64,000 nt of DNA from Lachnospiraceae bacterium (GTDB lineage: Bacteria > Bacillota > Clostridia > Lachnospirales > Lachnospiraceae): positions 58,784 to 122,783 of the forward strand of contig CAJTGB010000004.1 in the NCBI GenBank assembly GCA_910575835.1. Reading direction: 5' to 3'. A program made the translations under genes and the position numbers. The notes below the pieces were generated by a model. That model saw only the letters and a list, made by a program, of their open reading frames with translations. It was not told the origin of the DNA and did no database searches. Below, one piece after another: positions 25,060 to 34,492 of the stretch (positions are counted from its first letter, which is position 1; each line of letters starts with the position of its first letter).

Positions 25060-25536
25060 TTAGTATGTCTGGACAAGCTGCTCGCAATCCAGGAAAAGGA
25101 TCACGGAGCGTTCGGAAGAAGAGATCATTCCGCTGATCAATTCCTGCTGATTCTCAACCGGAACAGGTGATATCTTACTCTGATCAATATCCATAACCTG
25201 CTGAACTGCATCCACAATGATACCAATGTACACGGAATTAATATTCAGTACAATGATGCAGGTAGAACTGGTGTATTCGATAGATGGTTTGCCCATGCGC
25301 AGACGGATATCAATGATAGGGATGATCTGCCCGCGCAGATTGATAATGCCCTTGACATAATCAGGAACAAGAGGAACCATGGTGATCGCGTGATTTGTAA
25401 TGATCTCAATGACATAGTTCGTGCTTACTCCGATGTTAAGTCCGTCTGAGCTGAATGTTAGGAAACGCTCTGTAGAGACAGGCGCGGCTACCTCTACTGC
25501 TTCATTTGCTGCTGTATTTACTGTATCTGCTGACAT
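25060..25536 (-). CDS. cheW: chemotaxis coupling protein CheW
   Basis: A 158-aa CheW-domain protein (FLTFSSDGLNIGVSTNYVIE; VPDYVKGIINLRGQIIPIID; GIIVDAVQQVMDI). It couples chemoreceptors to the CheA kinase at the membrane arrays. The N-terminus carries an extra Ala/Glu-rich stretch of about 20 residues. CTGGAGGA precedes the ATG, 27 bp after cheA. Confidence 0.95.
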   Translation of the reverse strand: MSADTVNTAANEAVEVAAPVSTERFLTFSSDGLNIGVSTNYVIEIITNHAITMVPLVPDYVKGIINLRGQIIPIIDIRLRMGKPSIEYTSSTCIIVLNINSVYIGIIVDAVQQVMDIDQSKISPVPVENQQELISGMISSSERSVILFLDCEQLVQTY

Positions 25537-25563
25537 AATTATTCCTCCAGTTTTTTGTAAGCT

Positions 25564-27687
25564 TTAATATTGGTTCTGAGTCGCTGCATATAAATTGCTG
25601 ATATCCAGGATCAAGCTTATATTGCCGTCGCCGAGGATGGTACATCCGCCGATTCCTGAATTCTTGATGTTGAAATTGCCAAGGAACGGAGAGAGCGGTT
25701 TTACAACCACCTGCTGTTCCCCGAGCAGTTCGTCTACAAACAGACAGTAGGACTTATCTGCAGTCTCAACCCAGATCAGGATACCGTCTTCGATGTTGGT
25801 GATCTCAGTCTCAATATTATATAATTCATGTATCCTTACAATAGGATAGAATGTATCTAAGCACTTAATGATCTCATTGCCGTTGGCATCGAGAATAACT
25901 TCTTCTCTCTGCGGCTTGAAGGACTGACGGATGTTGGCGATCGGAATGGTGAACATGGACTTGCCGACCGAGATCTCCATACCGTCTGTAATAGCCATGG
26001 TAAGAGGAATCTTAAGAGTCGTACAGCTTCCTTTGCCAAGCTCGCTTGTAATGGAAATAGTTCCGCCTACTGCTTCAACATTCTTCTTCACTACGTCCAT
26101 ACCAACCCCGCGCCCGGAGAATTCGGTAACTTCTTCGTTGGTAGAGAAGCCCGGAAGCATAAGAAGAGAGAGGATCTCCTTCTTCGAATAATCGCTTGCC
26201 GGCTTGGTAAGGATACCGTTGCGTTCTGCCTTGGCAAGAATCTTGTCAGGATCCATACCCTGTCCGTCGTCGCTGATGGAGATGATAACTTCGCTTCCGG
26301 TATGCGCCGCGGACAGAACGATCTCAGCCTGGGCATCCTTGCCTGCTGCAATACGTTCTTCGGCTGTCGTCTCAACACCGTGATCCATAGAGTTACGGAC
26401 GATGTGCATGATCGGATCGCCGATACTGTCTACGACCGTCTTATCTACCTCTGTGTTCTCGCCGACCAGTGTAAGGCGCACGTCCTTATTCAGCTTCTTC
26501 TTCATATCACGGACGATACGGTTCATCTTCTGGAAAGTTCCTGACAGAGGAACCATTCGAAGAGACATAGCAATATCCTGCAGGTCATCGGTCAGCTTCC
26601 TTAACTGACGGGCAGACTTCATGAAGTTATCAAGCTTAAGATTCTGCAGGTCAGGAGAAGAAGTAACCATGGATTCCGTGATAACGATCTCGCCTACGAT
26701 AGCAACCAGACTGTCTAACTTAGACAGGTTAACGCTGATGAGGCTCTGCTTCACAGGCGCGCTGGTATGTGCGGCAGCTGCCTGCGGAGCCTTGGAGGCC
26801 GGAGCGGAAGCCGGAGCCGTATCGGCCGGCGCGCTGGCAGCGATCTCGCTTGGAGCAGCCTGTGCACTTGCAGCGGCAGGCGCTTCTTCAGCAGGTTTTG
26901 AAGCGGCGTTCTCCAGGACCTCGTAAGTATGGATGCTGTTCTGCAGCTTAACGACCTGGAGCGCCTTCTCTACATCTTCTGATGAAGAAAGGGCAACATA
27001 GAAACCGTTGTCAACGATAGCTTCGCTGGTGCTTGAATCAGTCTCTACATCCTCTGGATAATGTTCGAACTGAAGGTCGATCTCTCGGAGCGCAGTAATC
27101 AGCATGAAAGCACGAAGGTTCTCCATACCGGAGCCTTCTTCGAAATGAACCCGTATAAAATATGGCATAGCGCTTGCAGGGCATCCTGCAAGTTCCTGGT
27201 TGATGAGAGCGATCGCTTTCTCATCAGCAACCGGCATATCGGAAGCAGCTTCTCCCGCAGAAGAATCGTCGGAAGACTTATTCCCGGAAGAACTGATTTT
27301 TTCCAAAAAACTATTAATATTATTGATGATTGGGTCGATATTAGTGCTAAGGGGCTCATCGTTTTCGATTTTTTCAACCTCCACACGAAGAGCATCCGTT
27401 GACTGGAACATCAGATTGAACAAATCGGTTTTGTGGGATTCGTCCAGGGAATCCATTCCGTTTTCACGGATATAGAAGAACAAGTCCTCTATATGATGAG
27501 CGATTTCCATCAGTGTAGAGAATTCCATCATGGCTGATGAGCCTTTGACCGTATGCATGATGCGGAAGATCTCATTGACGTCATTCGTTGTGAAATCGGC
27601 ATTCTTTTCTGCTTCTATTAAAAGTTCGTCAAGCTGTTCCATAAGAGTGTTTGTTTCATAAAGATACATTTCAAGCATGTTATCCAT
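25564..27687 (-). CDS. cheA: chemotaxis histidine kinase CheA
   Basis: A 707-aa CheA with the standard order: P1 Hpt domain (phospho-histidine in EIFRIMHTVKGSSAMMEFST, about residues 40-60), a P2-like domain (about 165-255), an Ala/Pro-rich linker, P3 dimerisation and P4 ATPase (HIVRNSMDHGVE N-box, ISDDGQGMD and GFSTNEEVTEFSGRGVGMDV G-boxes), and P5 CheW-like regulatory domain. It phosphorylates CheY and CheB; no cheY is in the window. It heads the minus-strand chemotaxis genes, divergent from the FliK-like gene across 117 bp. Confidence 0.96.
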   Translation of the reverse strand: MDNMLEMYLYETNTLMEQLDELLIEAEKNADFTTNDVNEIFRIMHTVKGSSAMMEFSTLMEIAHHIEDLFFYIRENGMDSLDESHKTDLFNLMFQSTDALRVEVEKIENDEPLSTNIDPIINNINSFLEKISSSGNKSSDDSSAGEAASDMPVADEKAIALINQELAGCPASAMPYFIRVHFEEGSGMENLRAFMLITALREIDLQFEHYPEDVETDSSTSEAIVDNGFYVALSSSEDVEKALQVVKLQNSIHTYEVLENAASKPAEEAPAAASAQAAPSEIAASAPADTAPASAPASKAPQAAAAHTSAPVKQSLISVNLSKLDSLVAIVGEIVITESMVTSSPDLQNLKLDNFMKSARQLRKLTDDLQDIAMSLRMVPLSGTFQKMNRIVRDMKKKLNKDVRLTLVGENTEVDKTVVDSIGDPIMHIVRNSMDHGVETTAEERIAAGKDAQAEIVLSAAHTGSEVIISISDDGQGMDPDKILAKAERNGILTKPASDYSKKEILSLLMLPGFSTNEEVTEFSGRGVGMDVVKKNVEAVGGTISITSELGKGSCTTLKIPLTMAITDGMEISVGKSMFTIPIANIRQSFKPQREEVILDANGNEIIKCLDTFYPIVRIHELYNIETEITNIEDGILIWVETADKSYCLFVDELLGEQQVVVKPLSPFLGNFNIKNSGIGGCTILGDGNISLILDISNLYAATQNQY

Positions 27688-27804
27688 AATCTTAGTACCG
27701 CCTTATCTTAATAATGATGTTAATTGATATTTAAATGTATTTATTTAGATATATCGTCAGGATAGCGGGAAAGGATAAGAGTAAATTATAGAGTAGGTGA
27801 AAAA

Positions 27805-29226
27805 ATGTCAAATATTTTAAAAGTAACGACCCCAACCGTCGGATATGACAATAATTCAGTAAATAATAAACCGACCCCATCCCAGCAGGCAGAAGACTTA
27901 AGTATCAAGAATCCGGTGGAAGCGAACAGAGTAGGAAGGGCAGACGGGAGAGCGGAGTCCGGCGGGAACGACGGAGGTCGGGGAATTGCGTACGACTCCA
28001 ACTTCGGAAGCTTCATACAGTCCTTAAGAGATCTGCCGAGACTCAGCGAGGCTATGAGTAAGATGATCTTCGGAGGTATGGCGAATCTCGTAGAGTCAGG
28101 AATCACGAAGGGGACGGCGGAAGATATCCAGGCATTTTTTCAGATGCTTAATATGTCGCCGGAGAAGCTGAGCGAATTCCTGAAGTCTCAGATGGCGGGG
28201 GCGAACCGTCTGCAAGGGCCGTTGTTTGATGTGCTTCGTCAGATTATGGATGAGGCAACGACAGTAGAATTGAAAGCAGGAGTGTTAGATCTCCTTAAGA
28301 AATATAATGATATGTCGTCAGGGAAACACCTCATGGAGAATATCAAGGGAACGCTGGAGGATATTGAGGCGCGGATGTTCAAGGGGGACAGAGAAGGCCT
28401 GATGAAGCTTGCCATGAAGCTTAAGCCTCATACGATGGACAGCAATGCCGCGAATGTGAGGCTTCTGAAGGAGCAGATCATCCCTTATATGGGCAAATAT
28501 GTGGCGGATAACCGGGAGATGGGCAAGCTTCGAGACCTGGTCACGCTGGTTGCATTTAACACATCCAGATATGAGAGCGGAAGCCTTGATAATGTTGTAC
28601 AGGCGTTTCAGCGGTTGATGGACTTCCCTACGTTCCAGAAGCATTTCAAAGGGATGTCGGTGAATGATTTCAGGGATATGCTTAGGGGTGTTGATTACGA
28701 CCGGGCGGCAGGAAAGAATGAATTGACGGATAAGCTTCTGAATATCATGCAGGCGGGAGTGAAAGGCGAAGCCGGAATTGAGAATAAGGAAGCATTTGTA
28801 AATATTATGCGCAGTATCCTTGTGAATGAGAGCGTCTATATGCCGGTGATGCATGTTATGCTTCCGGTGATCTTAGACGGCGTTCCCATGTTCTCGGAGA
28901 TGTGGGTAGATCCAGACGAAGAATCGGGCAATCAGGGTTCTAAGGAACGCGGAATCAAACTGCTGATCAAATTTGATATGAAAGATGTTGGCTTTTTTGA
29001 TATGATGTTGTATTATGAGAAGGGTAAGATCGATATGCTGATTCATTATCCGGAGGAACTGTCTGGTCATGAGAGCGATATCCGTGAGAATATCCGTAAG
29101 ATCATGAGCAAGAATGAGCTGGAGCTGGAATATCTCGGCGTTGAACAGAATAAGCCGCCGATCCAGGTATCCGCTGCGTTCCCGAAGATATTCGAAAGGA
29201 GAAATTCTATCAATGTCACAATATGA
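27805..29226 (+). CDS. FliK-like (YlqG-type) protein with C-terminal Flg_hook-like domain
   Basis: A 473-aa protein. The N-terminus is low-complexity and disordered (Asn/Pro/Gly-rich to about residue 65), the middle is helical, and the last 120 residues (GIKLLIKFDMKDVGFFDMML ... IQVSAAFPKIFERRNSINVTI, in parts) follow the pattern of the FliK/Flg_hook C-terminal domain. Its stop overlaps the start of an FlhB-C-like gene by 14 bp, the same pairing as Bacillus ylqG-ylqH. FliK proteins switch the export gate from hook to filament substrates; whether this paralogue does is not known. TAGGTGA precedes the ATG. Confidence 0.65.
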   Translation: MSNILKVTTPTVGYDNNSVNNKPTPSQQAEDLSIKNPVEANRVGRADGRAESGGNDGGRGIAYDSNFGSFIQSLRDLPRLSEAMSKMIFGGMANLVESGITKGTAEDIQAFFQMLNMSPEKLSEFLKSQMAGANRLQGPLFDVLRQIMDEATTVELKAGVLDLLKKYNDMSSGKHLMENIKGTLEDIEARMFKGDREGLMKLAMKLKPHTMDSNAANVRLLKEQIIPYMGKYVADNREMGKLRDLVTLVAFNTSRYESGSLDNVVQAFQRLMDFPTFQKHFKGMSVNDFRDMLRGVDYDRAAGKNELTDKLLNIMQAGVKGEAGIENKEAFVNIMRSILVNESVYMPVMHVMLPVILDGVPMFSEMWVDPDEESGNQGSKERGIKLLIKFDMKDVGFFDMMLYYEKGKIDMLIHYPEELSGHESDIRENIRKIMSKNELELEYLGVEQNKPPIQVSAAFPKIFERRNSINVTI

Positions 29227-29743
29227 TGATGTGATGAATAAAAAAGCAGTCGCGCTGCGATATGATGAGAATAAGGATGTGGCGCCGGTGATCGTGGCCT
29301 CGGGGCTTGGTTATATGGCGGAGAGAATCGTGGAGATGGCCAATGAGAACGGAGTGCCGGTATATGAGGATAATTCATTGGCGACGGTGCTGACGCAGTT
29401 GGATCTGGGAACTGCGATCCCGGAGGAGTTATATCAGGCAATCGTGGATATTTATGCATATTTTCTGAGGTATAATCCCGAGAAGATCCGGGAGAAGAAG
29501 GAAGCGGAAGAGGCTGCTGCAAGAGCGGCCGCGGAGGCGGAAGAGGCAGAGAAGGAAGCGGAAGAAGCAGCGGAGGCGGAAGCAGAAGAGGCTGCGAAGA
29601 CTGCAGGAAGGCAGTCGGCCAGAGGAACAAGAGAGGCACGGACGAAGGCTGCAGGAGCAGCGAGAGCATCGGGGGCCGGGCAGGCAAGGGCTAAAAAGAG
29701 CAGTACCAGAGGAGAAGGCTCAAGAGGCAGAGCTTCAAGGTAA
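29213..29743 (+). CDS. FlhB C-terminal-like (YlqH/FlhX) export switch protein with long repetitive tail
   Basis: A 176-aa protein. Residues about 8-85 match the cytoplasmic FlhB C-domain (KAVALRYDENKDVAPVIVAS, GLGYMAERIVEMANENGVPV, LDLGTAIPEELYQAIVDIYA) without the membrane part or the NPTH autocleavage site. The rest is unusual: an Ala/Glu/Lys-rich helical stretch (about 95-130) and then a basic Ala/Arg/Gly/Ser tail. FlhX proteins can substitute for the FlhB C-domain in export switching. AAAGGAG lies 11 bases before the ATG at 29213, inside the end of the FliK-like gene. Confidence 0.78.
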   Translation: MSQYDDVMNKKAVALRYDENKDVAPVIVASGLGYMAERIVEMANENGVPVYEDNSLATVLTQLDLGTAIPEELYQAIVDIYAYFLRYNPEKIREKKEAEEAAARAAAEAEEAEKEAEEAAEAEAEEAAKTAGRQSARGTREARTKAAGAARASGAGQARAKKSSTRGEGSRGRASR

Positions 29744-29773
29744 TTTTGTGAGATGAATCCTGCGAATGAAGTA

Positions 29774-29816
29774 TACAGTGCAGTCGGAAATATATTTCCC
29801 GATAGCACTGTACTGT
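29774..29816 (+). terminator. terminator after the FlhB-like gene
   Basis: TACAGTGC (29774-29781) pairs with GCACTGTA (29805-29812), with an inner TCGG/CCGA pairing, then CTGTTATTT. It separates the flagellar block from the convergent glycan cluster. Confidence 0.6.
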
Positions 29817-29850
29817 TATTTAGCCAGGTCCTACACTGACGGTTATCTGT

Positions 29851-30816
29851 CTAAGCTGTTTCTTGCGGGCCGGACATATTCCCGGTAATAGAGGCAGCAA
29901 AATATTTCCCGATATCTGCGATAAAGCCTAATGCCTGCATTTTCATTTCTTCAGGGAATGCTGACAATACAGGGGCGGTCTCAAAACTCAGCACCCTGTC
30001 AAAATGTATTCTCTTCAATCCGTTCAGGAATCCCGTCCAGTCTGTGGAGGATGTATTCTCCCTTGTTTTGGTAAATGTATACGGAATTTGATGCAGGTCG
30101 CAGACTCCGTCGTTATCGTGAATGTGCAGTACCTTCAGGCGGTCTCCCAGGGTCGTCAGGAAGGACTCAAAGTCAATACCTGTAAGGTTTGCATGTCCGG
30201 TATCAAAGCAGAATCCCAGCAGATCACCGTGATGTCTGGCATTGAATCGGTCAATCCGTTCCGCCGCCTTCTTAGCGTCGCAGCATGGTCCTTCCACAAG
30301 GTGTCCGCCCGAAGAATTGTAGAGATTCTCTATGCAGATCGTGATATGCCGTTCCTTCGCAAGGGGTGCAAGAGAATCCAGGAAATTCTCGGTCTGCGCC
30401 CATTCCGCTTCTTCCGAGCCCAGATTGCGTGCCAGCTTGAAACCATGCACCACGATATAAGGGCATCCGAAAAAGGCACAGATATTCATACTCTTGCGGG
30501 CAACGGTATTTTGCAAATAATTATTCAGATCATTTCCTCCGTTCGGAACATAGGCAGGATAGGGCATATGCATCTGGTGGATAGTGACTCCGGCTGTTGC
30601 TGCACCGGCCTTGTGGGATGCAAAATAATACTCCAGCTCCGCGTCTGTACGGTCGAAAAAGTCATTCTTCTCTAATTGATACAGTGAAGTATTCGTGAGA
30701 TAGGAATTCAGGCTGAAATCAGCACAGGAAAAACCGGCAGCTCTTAGAAGCCGGAACCCCTCTGCCGGGTTCGAATCATTTACTATATTGTTGGTCTGTA
30801 CGCCGATAGAAATCAT
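29851..30816 (-). CDS. sugar phosphate isomerase/epimerase-like TIM barrel
   Basis: A 321-aa AP-endonuclease-2/xylose-isomerase-like TIM barrel (ISIGVQTNNIVNDSNPAEGF; HQMHMPYPAYVPN; PYIVVHGFK; ICIENLYN; GFCFDTGHANLTGIDFE; VLHIHDN). The E, D/H and H residues are those that bind the catalytic metal in the family. It probably isomerises or epimerises a sugar or sugar phosphate. The ATG at 30816 has GGAG 8 bases upstream; longer upstream readings overlap the previous gene. It is the last gene of the glycan cluster and a tandem paralogue of the next gene upstream. Confidence 0.8.
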   Translation of the reverse strand: MISIGVQTNNIVNDSNPAEGFRLLRAAGFSCADFSLNSYLTNTSLYQLEKNDFFDRTDAELEYYFASHKAGAATAGVTIHQMHMPYPAYVPNGGNDLNNYLQNTVARKSMNICAFFGCPYIVVHGFKLARNLGSEEAEWAQTENFLDSLAPLAKERHITICIENLYNSSGGHLVEGPCCDAKKAAERIDRFNARHHGDLLGFCFDTGHANLTGIDFESFLTTLGDRLKVLHIHDNDGVCDLHQIPYTFTKTRENTSSTDWTGFLNGLKRIHFDRVLSFETAPVLSAFPEEMKMQALGFIADIGKYFAASITGNMSGPQETA

Positions 30817-30832
30817 GGTTAAATCTCCGTTC

Positions 30833-32149
30833 TTAATAGTTGGACCGTTCATCAGTGTCCAGCCGGTCAAAGTGGAATGACGGCATATATTCATCGTTAA
30901 AAAATTCGATATTAATAATTCCCATATCCCGTAACTGCTGCTCGATCTCCCGGTAATAAATATTGCAGATAAATACACCGCAGTTGTCAGGAAGCTCTTT
31001 CAATGACGCAGGCGGCTTCACTTCTAAGCCGCAGAATTCTGTTCCCCAGACAGCCCGGTTGTTGTCGCAGGTGAAGAGGGGAGGATACTTATCTCCGTAA
31101 CATTTCATATAATTGCGGCACATATTCCCGGCTCCGAAGAGGACGATGAAAGCATATTTTCTCAGCAGGCTCTCGATCCCGATCTGCCATCTGAAATATC
31201 CGGCCACAGACCTGGCCAGAGGCAGAAGCCGGGGGCGCAGTAAGGGTGAAAATGCTGCGGCAGTATCCTCGAAGTCCAGAATGAGACTTCCGTCAAAATG
31301 GATATCTCTTAGTCCTCGGATCAGGCCGAGCCAGTCTGCCGAAGACTGGCCCTTATATGCGGCAGTAAAAGGCAGGAGAGAAGATTCCCGGTGTCTTTCA
31401 CAGTCCCGGAGGATGACTGCTTTGAGACGGTCTCCAAGTGTGGTTATAATATCCTGCATATTTTGTCCGCATAAGGTGCAGATACCTGTATCCAGACAGA
31501 AGCCGAAGATGGGTGTTGGTTCTGCGGAGACATTGTCTGCCGGGTGAAGTTGTCTTGCGGCTTCAGCATTCAGTCTGTCTATCCATTCTGCGGCATCAGT
31601 TCCGTTCGAACAGTTTCCGCGAAGCAGATGACCGTTATAACTCCTGCACTGATTCTCAAGCAGAAGAATAACATGCTGTTCCCGGGCGACCTGAGCAAGC
31701 CGTAGATAGTAAGCCTGATTGGTCTGCCATTCCATTCCCTTTTCTATACCAGCAAACAGAGGCGGAACAATCAGATAGCGGCATCCGATCCTGCCGCACA
31801 GATAGACGGCAGATTCCGCAATCTGTTCCAGTACAGGATTAAGTTCTGTGCGTTTAGTGTTCCATGGAAGCCGGGGGATCCGCAGGCAATCTGCAGACAG
31901 ACAATGCTGCCGGCACTGTTCCAGTACAGGCTGTATTTGCTGCAATAGGGTTTGCGGAGTGCGTAAGGAAGAGACCCTGTCAGGAGATTTGGTTTTAGCG
32001 GTCTTCCCGTAATTTTCCAGATCTTTGCCGGAACAATACATGCCGATATCCAGAAAGATCTGTTTTAACCCGGCATCGGCCATATCCCGCAATCCCTGGA
32101 TGGGATGCCGGTAATCTACGATACCGGAAGGGGAATAAAAAATGTTCAT
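30833..32149 (-). CDS. TIM-barrel isomerase-like protein fused to a Rossmann-like domain
   Basis: A 438-aa protein. Residues about 1-330 are a divergent isomerase/epimerase TIM barrel (LLLENQCRSYNGHLLRGNC, GFCLDTGICTLCG, LILDFED). The last 100 residues hold a nucleotide-fold module (FIVLFGAGNMCRNYMKCY ... TCDNNRAVWGTEFCGLEV ... DMGIINIEFF). The equivalent positions of some metal ligands in the barrel differ from the tandem paralogue at 29851, so it may be non-catalytic or altered. AAAAGGAG precedes the ATG. The C-terminal module recurs in seven other proteins of the cluster. Confidence 0.7.
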   Translation of the reverse strand: MNIFYSPSGIVDYRHPIQGLRDMADAGLKQIFLDIGMYCSGKDLENYGKTAKTKSPDRVSSLRTPQTLLQQIQPVLEQCRQHCLSADCLRIPRLPWNTKRTELNPVLEQIAESAVYLCGRIGCRYLIVPPLFAGIEKGMEWQTNQAYYLRLAQVAREQHVILLLENQCRSYNGHLLRGNCSNGTDAAEWIDRLNAEAARQLHPADNVSAEPTPIFGFCLDTGICTLCGQNMQDIITTLGDRLKAVILRDCERHRESSLLPFTAAYKGQSSADWLGLIRGLRDIHFDGSLILDFEDTAAAFSPLLRPRLLPLARSVAGYFRWQIGIESLLRKYAFIVLFGAGNMCRNYMKCYGDKYPPLFTCDNNRAVWGTEFCGLEVKPPASLKELPDNCGVFICNIYYREIEQQLRDMGIINIEFFNDEYMPSFHFDRLDTDERSNY

Positions 32150-32194
32150 AATTCACTCCTTTTGCAGGCAGTTGGAGCGGTATGCTGAGACTGC

Positions 32195-34456
32195 CTACAT
32201 TAATTTCTTTTCTATTAATTCTTTTATCTTTGAAGAGCTTGTACTCTGTGTATATGGGAAAAATACCATCTCAGCCCCATGTTTCTCCAGAAAATCTTTC
32301 TCAGCCAGCCAGTCTGGGTTGTCGACATAGTCGCTGCCGGAGAACTGGCAGTCGAAGTGGTGCAGACGCCAGGCGTCGCTCGTACTGCCGTAATTCAGAG
32401 GGATCTCTACTACTTCATCCACGTACCGGCAGGAGCGGAGCATCTCGGTACGCTCTTCATAGGGGACGAAGGGTTCCACTTCCTTGAACTTCCGTACACC
32501 TTCGTCTGTTACGACACCGACGATCAGATAGTCACATTGTTCCTTTGCGCGCTTGAACATGTTCAGGTGCCCTACGTGGAATAGGTCGAAGACGCCGGCG
32601 ATGTAGCCTGTATGGTATTTCTTTTTTTGTGAAATATTTCCGCTGGAATTCTGTGTAGGCTTCCTCTTCCGGGGATAATCCTTTTGAGAATCAAAGATGC
32701 TGTATTCTCGGATTCCCATATCATTTAATTGCTTCATAACGGACAGGTAATCCTTGATGCAGATTAAAACCTTATATTCTCCGGCCTGCAATACTTTTAG
32801 GATCTCAGGTGTACGGATAGGAATGCCTTCGAGTTCCTGTCCCCATCTGTCCCGGTTGTTGTCAACGATTGCATACACAGGATAATCCTGGTGATACAAA
32901 GCCAGAAAACGTTTGGTAAGTAGGCCTGAACCAAATAGGATCAGCTTGCGGGTATCTGCATGTTGAAAAATGTCTACAAATAATTTTTGATATTCTTCTG
33001 ATGAATAGTTTAAACGTTGGCGGTTGGAGTTCAAAACTGTATAATTACGCCGGCATTTTTCATGATACTTTTGTAAAATTTTTCCCTGAAGCAGATCCGT
33101 AAGAAAATTTTGTTCTATCTTCTGCCAGGTTTTCATTTTCCGGTACAGATCGTAACGTTTTAGCAGGTATTCCATGGGTAGAAGCTTCTGAACTTCTAAG
33201 TCGCCGGCATAAAATGATGAAACCATGCGCCATATTAGAACATTAGCAGGGTAATTCTCTTTGCAGAATTCCTGATCAAAGAATACGAATGTCCCGTTGA
33301 TATAAAAACTATTCAGCGGAATCATGTCTATATAGCCTTTTTGCAGAATTGCACCGTCTCCGTCACCGCTATCGGGTTTAATAATCTCCGAGGAATGAAG
33401 GATCAGATCCCGGAATTCATCCATTTTATGTAAGAATAGATCTACGTCCTCATGTAAAAGGCGTTTTAGATAGAGCTGACCTACTTCGGCGTCGATGTAT
33501 GGCATAATGTAAGAATTATTTTGATCCAACGCTGCATCTACAACAGATATACCATGAGCAGACAGATTCATTCCATGAGTAATCAGGTTTTTTAAGCGTT
33601 CAACACCCTTTGCATGAACGGCCCTTTTTTCGACAATACCTGATTTGTAGATGATCGTCAGTAATGCCTGTTCGGGACCGCGGTCCATGGAACTGGTAAC
33701 ATGGCTTACATCAGAAAGATCTCCTGTTAAAGAGCATTCAATCAAATAGGCGTTTGCAGTTTTATGGAACATCTCATTCTCAATAAGATCGTTGTATAGG
33801 CATTCTTCTTCCAGAAAGACAGTATCCGGATAATTATAGGTAGGAAATATTCGGTTGGATAGGTCTTCATTGGGACGGTAGTCTTCTGCATATAAGTGAG
33901 AAGGATTCCTTAGATCTGTAAGAACCGAATAAAATTGAAAATGCTTGTATCCAATGGTTTGCAGCATTTTCCGAAGTTCTGCTTGACTATAACAGCGCCC
34001 TTGAAAGAGATCTTCTTTCTTGGAGTACGCATGGCGGTAGCCTTCGATCCCGTCAAAATTCCGTCCTGTATAAGGATCGCGATCCCCGCAGAAATAGCGG
34101 AAACCGAACCGATTGTTCATTCCAAGGAGAAGAGTGCCGGTAGGTTTAAGGAGAGATTTCCAATTTGTAAGGTGTTTCATAGGAAATTCTAGCTTTTCCA
34201 GAATTTCAACGGCTATAATGTAGTCAAATCTGCCGATATTTTTTTCGCGCCATTGCAAGTTCTCAGTCTGTTCGGCGGTTACGCATATGAATTTGCCTGC
34301 GGTATGCTTTGAAGATGTGTACATAAGCGGGGACAAAAGCGGAGCAGCACAAGGGTCATTGGGTTCGCCAATGTATAGAAAAACACTGTCTGGTTTGAAA
34401 TTATACCATTTTAACAATCCTTGTTGAAATTCCTTTATAAGAGTTTCAGGTTGCAT
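32195..34456 (-). CDS. triple fusion: methyltransferase-like, Rossmann-like and cytidylyltransferase domains
   Basis: A 753-aa protein of three parts. Residues about 1-250 look like a SAM-dependent methyltransferase (FDYIIAVEILEKLEFPMKHL, LLKPTGTLLLGMNNRFG); a middle region is unassigned. About 505-595 is the FGxG...DNN...WG Rossmann-like module (LILFGSGLLTKRFLALY; IVDNNRDRWGQELEG). About 625-753 is a glycerol-3-phosphate cytidylyltransferase-like domain (TGYIAGVFDLFHVGHLNMFK with the HxGH motif; QSTSSSKIKELI near the end). I took the ATG at 34456 with GGAGGTG 6 bases before it. It probably makes a CDP-activated phospho-alcohol for the glycan and methylates something; partner and substrate are unknown. 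Confidence 0.75.
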   Translation of the reverse strand: MQPETLIKEFQQGLLKWYNFKPDSVFLYIGEPNDPCAAPLLSPLMYTSSKHTAGKFICVTAEQTENLQWREKNIGRFDYIIAVEILEKLEFPMKHLTNWKSLLKPTGTLLLGMNNRFGFRYFCGDRDPYTGRNFDGIEGYRHAYSKKEDLFQGRCYSQAELRKMLQTIGYKHFQFYSVLTDLRNPSHLYAEDYRPNEDLSNRIFPTYNYPDTVFLEEECLYNDLIENEMFHKTANAYLIECSLTGDLSDVSHVTSSMDRGPEQALLTIIYKSGIVEKRAVHAKGVERLKNLITHGMNLSAHGISVVDAALDQNNSYIMPYIDAEVGQLYLKRLLHEDVDLFLHKMDEFRDLILHSSEIIKPDSGDGDGAILQKGYIDMIPLNSFYINGTFVFFDQEFCKENYPANVLIWRMVSSFYAGDLEVQKLLPMEYLLKRYDLYRKMKTWQKIEQNFLTDLLQGKILQKYHEKCRRNYTVLNSNRQRLNYSSEEYQKLFVDIFQHADTRKLILFGSGLLTKRFLALYHQDYPVYAIVDNNRDRWGQELEGIPIRTPEILKVLQAGEYKVLICIKDYLSVMKQLNDMGIREYSIFDSQKDYPRKRKPTQNSSGNISQKKKYHTGYIAGVFDLFHVGHLNMFKRAKEQCDYLIVGVVTDEGVRKFKEVEPFVPYEERTEMLRSCRYVDEVVEIPLNYGSTSDAWRLHHFDCQFSGSDYVDNPDWLAEKDFLEKHGAEMVFFPYTQSTSSSKIKELIEKKLM

Positions 34457-34492
34457 TGTGCTCACCTCCAATAAGTTTTATAAAACCAATCA

